Positions 44,469 to 51,748 of a stretch of DNA of 64,000 bases are shown piece after piece (the first letter of the stretch is position 1; every line of letters starts with the position of its first letter). The notes beneath the pieces are model-generated. The model worked only from the letters and a program-made list of their open reading frames with translations, searched no databases and was not told where the DNA came from. This DNA is from Candidatus Aminicenantes bacterium UBA6072 (lineage in GTDB: Bacteria > Acidobacteriota > Aminicenantia > UBA2199): the NCBI GenBank assembly GCA_002436105.1, contig DIXU01000009.1:62001-126000 (forward strand). Direction: 5' to 3'. Position numbers and translations under genes: made by a program.

Positions 44469-44650
44469 GTAGGGGCAAACCCCCGTGTTTGCCCTTTTCA
44501 ATTAGATGGCTTCTCGAAATCTGGAAAGGCAGGGCGGACACGGTGGTCCGCCCCTACAATAATTTTTTCATCAGATCAAATGTTGGGGCGGGGTTGTCCC
44601 GCCCCTCGTGGTAATGACGATCATGGGCGCGATGACCGCGCCCCTACGGT
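44469..44650. repeat. Cluster of four REP-like hairpins of the GTAGGGGC family
   Basis: Four palindromic units lie in the 44369-44757 gap: GTAGGGGCAAAC.. (44469-44494), GGGCGGAC..GTCCGCCCCTAC (44532-44556), GGGGCGGG..CCCGCCCC (44585-44605) and GGGCGCG..CGCGCCCCTAC (44625-44647). Each has a 7-8 bp stem and a 5-6 base loop, and most are bordered by GTAGGGG or CCCCTAC, in alternating orientation. A fifth copy is at 29105-29130. They have no coding pattern. Confidence 0.75.
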
Positions 44651-44757
44651 TTGACAATCATTTCCTGGTTTCTTATGATGCTTTGGCGAAGACCCAGGTG
44701 AGAATATGAGAAACACGAAAAGTTGGCAGCATGGATGAGAAATAAGCCGAGGCATTC

Positions 44758-45039
44758 ATGAAAAAGAAGATTCCTGAAGGCGAAACGATCCGCTTCCGCG
44801 TGACCCCGGCCGAGCGCACGCTGGTTCGTGATGAAACATTCTTCGATCCCAATTTTGCCAACTTGGCCGAGTGCGAAGGAAATGCATTCGTCGTGCCGAT
44901 GACGCTGCTTGATATGGATGAACTCCAGGGATATGTCGCGGCCGCGGCCAATCACTGCACAGACAAAAAGGTGCAAGCAAAACTGGACCGCTTTTTCGAA
45001 AAACTTCAACGCTGCCTGGATAAGTACGAAGTGATTTGA
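44758..45039 (+). CDS. Small 93-residue hypothetical protein
   Basis: ATG follows GAGG after seven bases. The protein is soluble, with a mixed first half (IRFRVTPAERTLVRDETFFD) and a helical, Lys-rich C-terminus (KKVQAKLDRFFEKLQRCLDKYEVI). No family was recognised. It stands alone next to the hairpin cluster and AbiE operon, which marks this area as accessory DNA. Confidence 0.65.
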   Translation: MKKKIPEGETIRFRVTPAERTLVRDETFFDPNFANLAECEGNAFVVPMTLLDMDELQGYVAAAANHCTDKKVQAKLDRFFEKLQRCLDKYEVI

Positions 45040-45208
45040 GGCATATAGCGCAACACGCTCTTCTTCTTCACGATCCTAATTTTTTCTCTCGGACCGAATG
45101 TCCGCTTCACATACCAGCCCTTAAAGAAATATAAGACCTGGCACTAATGCCTTTGGCACCAATGCTTGATAAATTTACAATTTTAACCTGACCCCAATGC
45201 CCCTTTTT

Positions 45209-45249
45209 CTTCAACTTCGAACCTCGAACATCGAACATCGAACCTTGTC
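45209..45249. repeat. Degenerate tandem repeat of CGAACAT units
   Basis: TCGAACCTCGAACATCGAACA and flanking variants (units of seven to eight bases) lie just before the promoter of the acyl-CoA synthetase. The rest of the 45040-45304 gap shows only a minor near-repeat (GGCACTAATGCC, GGCACCAATGC). Confidence 0.65.
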
Positions 45250-45254
45250 TTGAT

Positions 45255-45283
45255 TTGACATTCTTTCCCCCATTCCTTACTAT
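45255..45283 (+). promoter_or_regulatory. Predicted sigma-70 promoter of the acyl-CoA synthetase
   Basis: TTGACA (45255-45260), exactly 17 bases, TACTAT (45278-45283). The leader is about 15 bases with AAGGAG before the ATG at 45305. Confidence 0.65.
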
Positions 45284-45304
45284 TTGTCGGTCAAGGAGAC
45301 GCCC

Positions 45305-47008
45305 ATGATCGTCGAACTCGAACAATTGACCATCAAGTGCCTGCTGGAAAGGACCTTCGACCAATACGGCAGCCTGCCGTCGATCGCCTCGGTCGGGGAG
45401 CAGCCCATCGTCTACCTGCAGCTGAAGCAGCAGATCCAGGAGGCCGCCGGCTCGCTGGCCGCGCGCGGCATCCAGAAAGGCGACCGCGTGGCCATCATGG
45501 GCGAGAACTGCCCCAACTGGGTCATCGCCTACCTGGCCGTCACCTCGATGGGCGCCGTGGCCGTCCCCATCCTGACCGGCTTTCCCGAGACCGATACCCG
45601 CCACATCCTGCGCAACTCGGAGTCGCAGGGCATCTTCATCGAGGCCAGGCAGCGCCCGAAGCTCGAGGGGCTGGACGACGAGGCGCTGAAGTTCGTCTGC
45701 GACCTGGAAAACTTCACCTTCGAGGACCGGCAGAAGCATCGCCCGGGGCTGATCGAAAAGACACTGAGCCTGTTCAAGCGCAGCCGGCAGCGGAGCGTCC
45801 CCGACGGCGACACCCAGCTGCGCTTCCCCGAAGTGGAGCCCGACGACCTGGCCGTGATCATCTACACCTCGGGCACGACCGGCCATTCCAAGGGGGTCAT
45901 GCTCAGCCACCGCAACATCGTGTTCGACGTGGTCAACGGCATCGAGCGCTTCCCCATCAATTCCGACGACCGCTTCCTCTCCATCCTGCCGCTGGCCCAC
46001 ACCTTCGAGGCCACCGGCGGCATGCTCTGCCCCATCGCCATCGGCGCCAGCATCTATTACATGAGCGGCCTGCCCACGCCGCAGAAGCTGCTGGCGGCCA
46101 TGGAAACGGTCAAGCCGACGGCGGTGCTCACCGTGCCCCTGGTCATCGACAAGATCTTCCGCAAGAAGATCCTGCCCCAGATCCAGGGCAAGATGATCGT
46201 CAACAAGCTCTACCCCCTCGTTTTTTTCCGCAGGAAACTGCACCGGGTGGCCGGGCGCAAGCTGGTCAAGTCCTTCGGCGACAAGCTGCGCTTCTTCATG
46301 TTCGGCGGCGCCTCGCTGAACGAGGACGTGGAGGTGTTCCTGCGCGACGCCGGGATCAGCTACTCCACCGGCTACGGCATGACCGAGACGGCGCCGATCA
46401 TGACCATCAACCCCTTCGGCCGGGTCAAGGTCGGCTCCTGCGGCAAGCCCATCCCGGGCATCGAGATGAGGATCCACGAGCCCGACGCCGCCAGCGGCAT
46501 CGGCGAGATCATCGTCAGGGGCCCCATCGTCATGGGCGGCTATTACAGGAATCCCGACGCCAGCGCCGAGATCTTCCTTCCCGACGGCTGGCTGCGGACG
46601 GGCGACCTGGGCTATTTCGACGAGGAGGGCTACCTGTTCATCAAGGGGCGCAGCAAGAACGTCATCATCGGCCCCTCGGGCGAGAACATCTATCCCGAGG
46701 CCATCGAGCAGAAGATCCTCCAGGAGCCCTACTTCCAGGAAGCGGTGGTCTTCGAGGAAGGCGGCAAACTGCAGGTCAAGGCCTACCTGGACTACGACGT
46801 GCTGGACCGCGAGTTCGAGCGCAGCAAGCTGGACGACGGCGAGGCGACCCGGCTGACGGCGGAGACCCTGGAGCAGGCGCGCCAGCGCATCAACGCCCAG
46901 CTGCCCGCCTTTTCGCAGATCGCGAAGATCATCGAGCACCCCGAGCCGTTCGAGAAGACTCCGACCAACAAGGTGAAGCGCTACCTCTACATCACGCCCG
47001 GCAATTAG
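45305..47008 (+). CDS. AMP-dependent long-chain acyl-CoA synthetase
   Basis: 567 residues. The AMP-binding P-loop YTSGTTGHSKG is residues 187-197. STGYGMTETAP, the motif DGWLRTGDLGYFDEEGYLFIKGR and the catalytic lysine region ending FEKTPTNKVKRYLY follow in order. The length and N-terminal helix fit bacterial long-chain fatty-acid ligases. It activates fatty acids for degradation or phospholipid use. The start at 45305 has AAGGAG; an upstream TTG at 45284 would lie at the predicted -10 box. Confidence 0.92.
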   Translation: MIVELEQLTIKCLLERTFDQYGSLPSIASVGEQPIVYLQLKQQIQEAAGSLAARGIQKGDRVAIMGENCPNWVIAYLAVTSMGAVAVPILTGFPETDTRHILRNSESQGIFIEARQRPKLEGLDDEALKFVCDLENFTFEDRQKHRPGLIEKTLSLFKRSRQRSVPDGDTQLRFPEVEPDDLAVIIYTSGTTGHSKGVMLSHRNIVFDVVNGIERFPINSDDRFLSILPLAHTFEATGGMLCPIAIGASIYYMSGLPTPQKLLAAMETVKPTAVLTVPLVIDKIFRKKILPQIQGKMIVNKLYPLVFFRRKLHRVAGRKLVKSFGDKLRFFMFGGASLNEDVEVFLRDAGISYSTGYGMTETAPIMTINPFGRVKVGSCGKPIPGIEMRIHEPDAASGIGEIIVRGPIVMGGYYRNPDASAEIFLPDGWLRTGDLGYFDEEGYLFIKGRSKNVIIGPSGENIYPEAIEQKILQEPYFQEAVVFEEGGKLQVKAYLDYDVLDREFERSKLDDGEATRLTAETLEQARQRINAQLPAFSQIAKIIEHPEPFEKTPTNKVKRYLYITPGN

Positions 47009-47016
47009 CGGCGGGC

Positions 47017-47577
47017 CTAGTCCAGGCGCCTGACCGTTTCCCCTCCCCGCAAGCGGGAGATGAGCCGGGCCACCGTGACCTTTTCGACGGGGTGGAGCAG
47101 CTTGGGGGCGATCTCGAACAACGGCACCAGGACGAAGCCGCGCTCGGCCAGGCGCGGATGCGGCAGGGTCAGTTCCGGCGTGTCCATGACCATGTCCCCG
47201 GCCAGCAGGATGTCGATGTCGATCACCCGGTCGCGCAAATGGGAATCCGCCAGGTCGCGCCCCTGGCCGGCCTCGCAGGCCTGGCACTCCCGGAGCAGGT
47301 CGAGGGGCTCCAGGGCAGTGGCCAGGGTCGCCACCATGTTCAGGAACGGGGCGGACCCGGGCATGCCCACCGGCGAGGTCTCGTAGATCGAGGAGCGCTT
47401 CAGCAGGTGCCCCAGCCCGGCCAGGAAAGAGAGGGCGCGGTCGAGATGTGCCCGGCGGTCGCCCAGGTTCGACCCGAGACCGAGATAATAGAGGCGCTCG
47501 CCCGACTGGGGCCGGATCGCGCACCCGGGTCGGTAGCCATCGGGCTGGCAGCCGGTGCTTCCCTTCGCTCGCGTCAT
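47017..47577 (-). CDS. folK: 2-amino-4-hydroxy-6-hydroxymethyldihydropteridine pyrophosphokinase
   Basis: 186 residues. Signature segments are LGLGSNLGDRRAHLDRAL, SIYETSPVG, FLNMVATLAT, RVIDIDILLAGD and LPHPRLAERGFVLVPLFEIAP. It transfers pyrophosphate from ATP to the pterin for folate synthesis. It has an extra N-terminal tail of about 28 residues compared with the Escherichia coli enzyme; the ATG at 47577 has AAGGAGA, so the tail is probably real. Seventeen bases separate it from the upstream membrane-anchored protein gene. Confidence 0.92.
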   Translation of the reverse strand: MTRAKGSTGCQPDGYRPGCAIRPQSGERLYYLGLGSNLGDRRAHLDRALSFLAGLGHLLKRSSIYETSPVGMPGSAPFLNMVATLATALEPLDLLRECQACEAGQGRDLADSHLRDRVIDIDILLAGDMVMDTPELTLPHPRLAERGFVLVPLFEIAPKLLHPVEKVTVARLISRLRGGETVRRLD

Positions 47578-47594
47578 GTTCCCTCTCCTTTCCC

Positions 47595-48242
47595 CTAACG
47601 CGCCGCCAGGCTCAAGCCGATCTCGATGAAGGCGGCAACCTCCCCGGGTTTTTCCAGGCGCTGGTTCAGCGCCGTCAGGGAAAGCCGGGCGGGCGAGGAG
47701 CGGACGACCAGGGGAAGTTTATTCGGCCAGGCCAGCAGCAGATCCTCGGCCCGTCCATCGAGGAACCCGACCGCCGGCGGTTCTTCCCTGGAGAAAAGGA
47801 CATAGCGCGGGTCCAGCCTTTCCCCCGCCGGAAAGGGCCGCAGGCCGGCGATCTCCTCGCCCAGGAAGCGGGAAAGGAGCTGCGGCGGCATCCGGGTGAT
47901 ATCCAGCATCCCGCCCAGGCGCGAGCCGAGGATGAACGTGCCGCGTCCGGGATCCTCCGCCGTGGCCGACCATTGCGACGAATGGGCCCAGTCGGACGAG
48001 CCGGGGGCCGTCTCGCGGCCGCTGGATCGCGACACCGCCTCGAACACCCAGCCGTCGCCCGCAATGCGGTGGCCATGGCGCAGGGGGCCGCTGACGCGCT
48101 CGTATTTCCAGCCGCGCTGGACGCAAAGGGAGCGCAGCGCCTCGATCTTCCTGCTTTTCACCCGGTGGGTCCAGATGAATATCAGCGCCACCGCGACGGC
48201 CGTGGCCGCCGCCACGATCAAGCCGGAAACCATGTCGTTCAT
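47595..48242 (-). CDS. Membrane-anchored hypothetical protein
   Basis: 215 residues. One N-terminal membrane helix (about 7-25) precedes a soluble domain with the pattern of a beta-rich fold (GWKYERVSGPLRHGH, FILGSRLGGML, GERLDPRYVLFSREEPPAVG). No known family was recognised; weak resemblance to DUF3137-like proteins was considered. It lies 17 bases upstream of folK on the same strand and is probably co-transcribed. Confidence 0.65.
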   Translation of the reverse strand: MNDMVSGLIVAAATAVAVALIFIWTHRVKSRKIEALRSLCVQRGWKYERVSGPLRHGHRIAGDGWVFEAVSRSSGRETAPGSSDWAHSSQWSATAEDPGRGTFILGSRLGGMLDITRMPPQLLSRFLGEEIAGLRPFPAGERLDPRYVLFSREEPPAVGFLDGRAEDLLLAWPNKLPLVVRSSPARLSLTALNQRLEKPGEVAAFIEIGLSLAAR

Positions 48243-48475
48243 GCCGCCCTCCGCAGATATCGCGATCCGGTCGGATCGATTCTACCAGAGGGGGGCCCGA
48301 TTGGAAAGAAGCGCCGGGAAAGCGCAGGGGGATACGCGGGGTTATTCAATCTCGAAGAGCTCGAACTTCATGAACATGCTTGTTTCCATGCTTGTCGACT
48401 GGCCTGGAGCGTCTGCTTGCCAAACGGACTGATCCTACCTCATCTCCTTTAACGAGATGCCGATAAACCGCCTCT

Positions 48476-48631
48476 TCATTTCCCGATCTGGAACGGTTCG
48501 TTCAGCACCTTGCTCATCGTCTTTGGATGGATCGGCGACAACCTGCCAATATCCGCCCGCGCCTTGATGACGAAGGGCTTCCCTTGATCAACTGCATGCA
48601 CATCGCCGGCCGGGTGAAGCCGAAATATCTT
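48476..48631 (-). pseudogene. In-frame 51-codon coding remnant downstream of the membrane protein gene
   Basis: Directly after the TGA of the following gene (read on the minus strand) the same frame stays open for 51 codons. It translates to a protein-like sequence (AVDQGKPFVIKARADIGRL, then HPKTMSKVLNEPF). It has no start of its own with a ribosome-binding site. It could be a fragment of a degraded gene or a C-terminal part cut off by one stop codon. The rest of the 48243-48631 gap shows nothing clear. Confidence 0.35.
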
Positions 48632-49318
48632 TCAACCGGAGCATGCTATTCCATCATTTTGGATGGCCTGGATTTGCTGCGTTTTTGAAGCGGCCAAACT
48701 TGGAGTCGGCCGCATTGTCCTGCGGTGCAATTTGAGCCAGGGCACCAGCAATAGAGCGGCGGCCAAAGTCACCCCCAAATCGATGTAGGTATCCCAGAGA
48801 AGGCCTCCCGTCATGAAGAACAGGTCATCGCTGATCAGCCCGACGACGATTTCCGTCAATTCCCAACCCGAAGCAAGACCCATGGCGCATAAGACCGCTA
48901 TGATCCGGAACAGCCTGTTCTCCCGTATGCGACCACGAACAGACAACACATCCCGGGCGAGCAGAACAAAAACCATCCCGTCAACTCCATGGGTCAACCA
49001 ATCCAGGGAACTGCGTTCCATTCCGTCCGGCAGCGTTATCCGTAGGAATGGTGCCGCGTGAAACTGGAAATGCCCCCCTGCCAACAGCAACAGCCCGAGC
49101 CCAAACAGGGCGATACTGGTCGACATGGACGGCAGGAAGCGATCCTTGACCTTGTATAGGATCAAGGCGATCAACAAGGGCACGACAGAATGTCCCAGCC
49201 ATACAATGCGATTGACTGGGGAGATTCCCGACAAAACAAAGGCCAACCAGAACAAACAGTAAAGGACAATCCGGCCCAGTCCGGCCGGTTCAGCCTCCGA
49301 ACAATGTTCAAAAGACAT
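48632..49318 (-). CDS. Polytopic inner-membrane protein, DUF2238/YjdF-like
   Basis: 228 residues from ATG at 49318, supported by a TACAAT box nine bases upstream; the longer frame from 49390 has no signal. About six hydrophobic helices are seen. Conserved polar residues in membrane positions (THGVDGMVF, GWELTEIVVG, LLWDTYIDL) recall the YjdF/DUF2238 family, but the match is by eye only. The last 25 residues are polar and look less constrained. Function unknown. Confidence 0.6.
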   Translation of the reverse strand: MSFEHCSEAEPAGLGRIVLYCLFWLAFVLSGISPVNRIVWLGHSVVPLLIALILYKVKDRFLPSMSTSIALFGLGLLLLAGGHFQFHAAPFLRITLPDGMERSSLDWLTHGVDGMVFVLLARDVLSVRGRIRENRLFRIIAVLCAMGLASGWELTEIVVGLISDDLFFMTGGLLWDTYIDLGVTLAAALLLVPWLKLHRRTMRPTPSLAASKTQQIQAIQNDGIACSG

Positions 49319-49386
49319 GATCCCTGGATTGTACTTGAAACTCACATTGACATCCAGTCTTGGAAAACCGGCGTCACCCCATTTTT

Positions 49387-49593
49387 TCACGAGCCGTACT
49401 CCTTGTCATAAGCAAGTGCCGTCAGACAGACAAGGAATGGAGCATCGGAGGGATGACATCGCGAAAAGCCTTTCCGGCCCACCTCGGCCGTCACTCGCTT
49501 GACCATTTCCAGCGCCTCGTAGGCGTGGAAATGAATCCGTCCGCCAGGCGGACAGAAAAAGCAATGCGCCCCGGGCCCTTTCAGAATCCACAT
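49387..49593 (-). CDS. Possible small Cys/His-rich protein
   Basis: 68 codons from ATG at 49593, or 95 from 49674; no good ribosome-binding site is seen for either. The product is protein-like (GPGAHCFFCPPGGRIHFHAY, then ALEMVKRVTAEVGRKGF), with a CxxC and nearby His residues that could bind zinc. It lies in the 49319-49727 gap, where no other gene is evident. It may be a real small protein or a remnant. Confidence 0.4.
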   Translation of the reverse strand: MWILKGPGAHCFFCPPGGRIHFHAYEALEMVKRVTAEVGRKGFSRCHPSDAPFLVCLTALAYDKEYGS

Positions 49594-49727
49594 TTCAAGG
49601 ACAGCATGTGAACCCTGTCTGGGAAATGGAAAACAGGCGGGTATTCGGCGTGCAAATCCCGACCTCTGCCCCACAATCAGGCTCTCATGGGGCTGCCCAG
49701 TTTTACCGTGATCGATTCAAGTTCTTT

Positions 49728-50243
49728 TTATTCGATCTCGAACAGCAGGTGGTTGGCCAGGATGTTGTCGCCTTCCTGCACGCCCATGGACTTGATCACG
49801 CCCGACTTGGGGGCGCGGATCTCGTTCTCCATCTTCATGGCCTCGTGGATGAGGATGATGTCGTTCTCCTCGACCCGGTCCTGGGCGCGGAAGTAGATCT
49901 TCTTGATGCAGCCGGGGATGAAGCTGCGCACCGTGCCCGACTTGGAGGCGCTGACCGGCTTCTCCTTGTAGTAGAACAGGCTGTCGATCTTGAGCAGCGA
50001 CGCCGAGTAGAACTCCTCGTCGACGTAAATGCCCAGGGGATAGCCGTTCTCGTCGCGGACGAACTCGACCTGGTGCAGCTTGTTGTCGACGAAGAACGAG
50101 AGCACCTCGTCGTCCTTGATCTCGCCGATCAGGATCTCGAGCTTGTTCTTGTCGATCTTGATCTCGGTGGGCGAATGGAAGGTGGCGCTGTTGGCGATCT
50201 CGGCCTCGACGATCTTCTTGTCCAGCATGAACTTGTACTTCAT
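49728..50243 (-). CDS. Biotin carboxyl carrier subunit of an acyl-CoA carboxylase
   Basis: 171 residues from ATG at 50243 with GAGGTC upstream. The biotinyl domain is at the C-terminus with the modified lysine K137 in HEAMKMENE. The first 95 residues form an extra beta-rich domain (KKIVEAEIANSATF, NKLHQVEFVRDENG) like the linker (BT-type) domain of propionyl-CoA carboxylase alpha chains. It carries carboxybiotin between the carboxylase and transferase subunits encoded just upstream. Confidence 0.9.
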   Translation of the reverse strand: MKYKFMLDKKIVEAEIANSATFHSPTEIKIDKNKLEILIGEIKDDEVLSFFVDNKLHQVEFVRDENGYPLGIYVDEEFYSASLLKIDSLFYYKEKPVSASKSGTVRSFIPGCIKKIYFRAQDRVEENDIILIHEAMKMENEIRAPKSGVIKSMGVQEGDNILANHLLFEIE

Positions 50244-50251
50244 GGTTGACC

Positions 50252-51739
50252 TCAATAGGGGCTGAAGAGGCGCTTGAGGAAGCCCGGCTGCTTCATCTTC
50301 TCGAGCTTGGCCTTGTAGTTCTTGCGGCGGTTGTCGAGGTGGAAGTCAGCGGCCAGCAGCGCCGCGGCGACGGCCGCTTCCTCCTCGGAATTCCTCAGTT
50401 TGGTGAAGTCGAACTTCAGGTGCAGGAAGTCGACGATGGTGTCGCCCTGGCGCAGGCTGTCGCACTGCAGCAGGTGCTTGAGGAAGACCAGGTTGGTGCG
50501 GATGCCGCGGATGATGATGTTGTCCAGGAAGCTGCGCATGTCGTTGATGGCGTTGGGCCGCTCGACGGCGTAGGTGAGGATCTTGCCGATGAAGGGGTCG
50601 TACATCGGCGTCACGCGCGCCCCGGTGTAGAGCGTGGTCTTGAAGACGTTGCGGATGGTCGAGTAGTGGAAGAAGTGGCTGATCTGGCCGCTGGAGGGCA
50701 GGAAGTTGCTGTAGGGATCCTCGGCCATCAGCGAGACCAGGAGCACGTGGTGCTTGGGCTTGACGACGCGGACGCCGTGCACGTCGTGCAGCAGCTCGCC
50801 GCGGGAGATCACCACCTGCTTCTTCAGGAAGTTGGAGCTCAGGTGCACTTCGGAGATCAGGGTATTGATCTGGAAGGTGGGGTTGATCTCGGAAAAAAGG
50901 CACTCGCCGTTCTCAACGAGGAATTCGACGTAGCCGAGCCCCACGTAGTCGATCTTCCTGAGCAGCGCCTGCGAGCGCTCGTAGAGGCAGGCGCGCAGCC
51001 GCTCGTCGACGTTGGGCGAGGGCGATTCCTGGAAGATCTTCTGGAAGCGGCGCTGGATCGACGACTCGATCTCGGGCAGGAACAGGATGTTGTCCTTGGC
51101 GTCGCGGAAGAAAGGGACCTCGATATGGTGGGCATACGGCCGGAACTCCTCGAAAAAGACGCCGTTGCGGGCGTTGTCCTCGCGCTTGAGCAGGTTGGCC
51201 ACCTGCTCCTGGGCCTCGCGCCGGTAGTCGGCGACGCGGATGCCCCGCCCGCCCGATCCCTTGAGCGGCTTGATGATCAGCGGGTAGGTGAAGTCCTCGT
51301 CGCAGGCCTCGCAGTCGAGGGGGCTGCGCAGCAGTTCGGAGTACTTCAGCACCGGCAGCCCGATGGCGGCGGCCGTCTGCCGCAGCCGGCGCTTGTCCTC
51401 GACCGCCGCCAGCACGCCGGCCTCGGGGCCGATGAAGCGGATGCCGCTCTCGCGGCAGTTGCGGGCGAATTCCGGGCTCTCGGCCAGGAAGCCGTAGCCG
51501 GGGTGGATGTAGCCGGCCTTGACCTCGCGGGCCTTCTCCAGGATGGCCTCGCCGTCCAGGTAGCTGTCCTCCAGGCGCGAGGAGTAGAACTTGAAGCTGC
51601 GATCGGCCAGCTTGACGGGCAGGGAGAGCGAATCCTCCGGCGAGTGCATCAGGATCGTCTCCATGCCCATGCTGTTGAGCGAGTTGATGATGTCCAGGGC
51701 GATGACGCCCCGGGTGGGGATCAGGACCTTCTCTTTCAT
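50252..51739 (-). CDS. Biotin-carboxylase-like ATP-grasp subunit with altered active site
   Basis: 495 residues in the carboxylase operon. The N-terminal (HPGYGFLAESPEFA), ATP-grasp (YPLIIKPLKGSGGRG) and C-terminal (YDPFIGKIL, IIIRGIRTN) parts all match AccC. Several key residues differ. Where AccC has EMNTRIQVEH this protein has EINPTFQINT, so catalytic Arg292 is Thr288 and Glu296 is Asn292. Arg338 of CRINAEDP is Ser336 (VSLMAEDP). The Cys of CSIQRR is Ser. Metal-binding Glu residues are kept. It may use an unusual mechanism or have become regulatory. Confidence 0.85.
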   Translation of the reverse strand: MKEKVLIPTRGVIALDIINSLNSMGMETILMHSPEDSLSLPVKLADRSFKFYSSRLEDSYLDGEAILEKAREVKAGYIHPGYGFLAESPEFARNCRESGIRFIGPEAGVLAAVEDKRRLRQTAAAIGLPVLKYSELLRSPLDCEACDEDFTYPLIIKPLKGSGGRGIRVADYRREAQEQVANLLKREDNARNGVFFEEFRPYAHHIEVPFFRDAKDNILFLPEIESSIQRRFQKIFQESPSPNVDERLRACLYERSQALLRKIDYVGLGYVEFLVENGECLFSEINPTFQINTLISEVHLSSNFLKKQVVISRGELLHDVHGVRVVKPKHHVLLVSLMAEDPYSNFLPSSGQISHFFHYSTIRNVFKTTLYTGARVTPMYDPFIGKILTYAVERPNAINDMRSFLDNIIIRGIRTNLVFLKHLLQCDSLRQGDTIVDFLHLKFDFTKLRNSEEEAAVAAALLAADFHLDNRRKNYKAKLEKMKQPGFLKRLFSPY

Positions 51740-51748
51740 GTCCTCTCC

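Noticed and set aside
44469..44650. CRISPR-like array
   Set aside because: The repeated elements are palindromes with varying cores, alternating orientation and irregular spacing. No spacer-repeat regularity and no cas genes are present.
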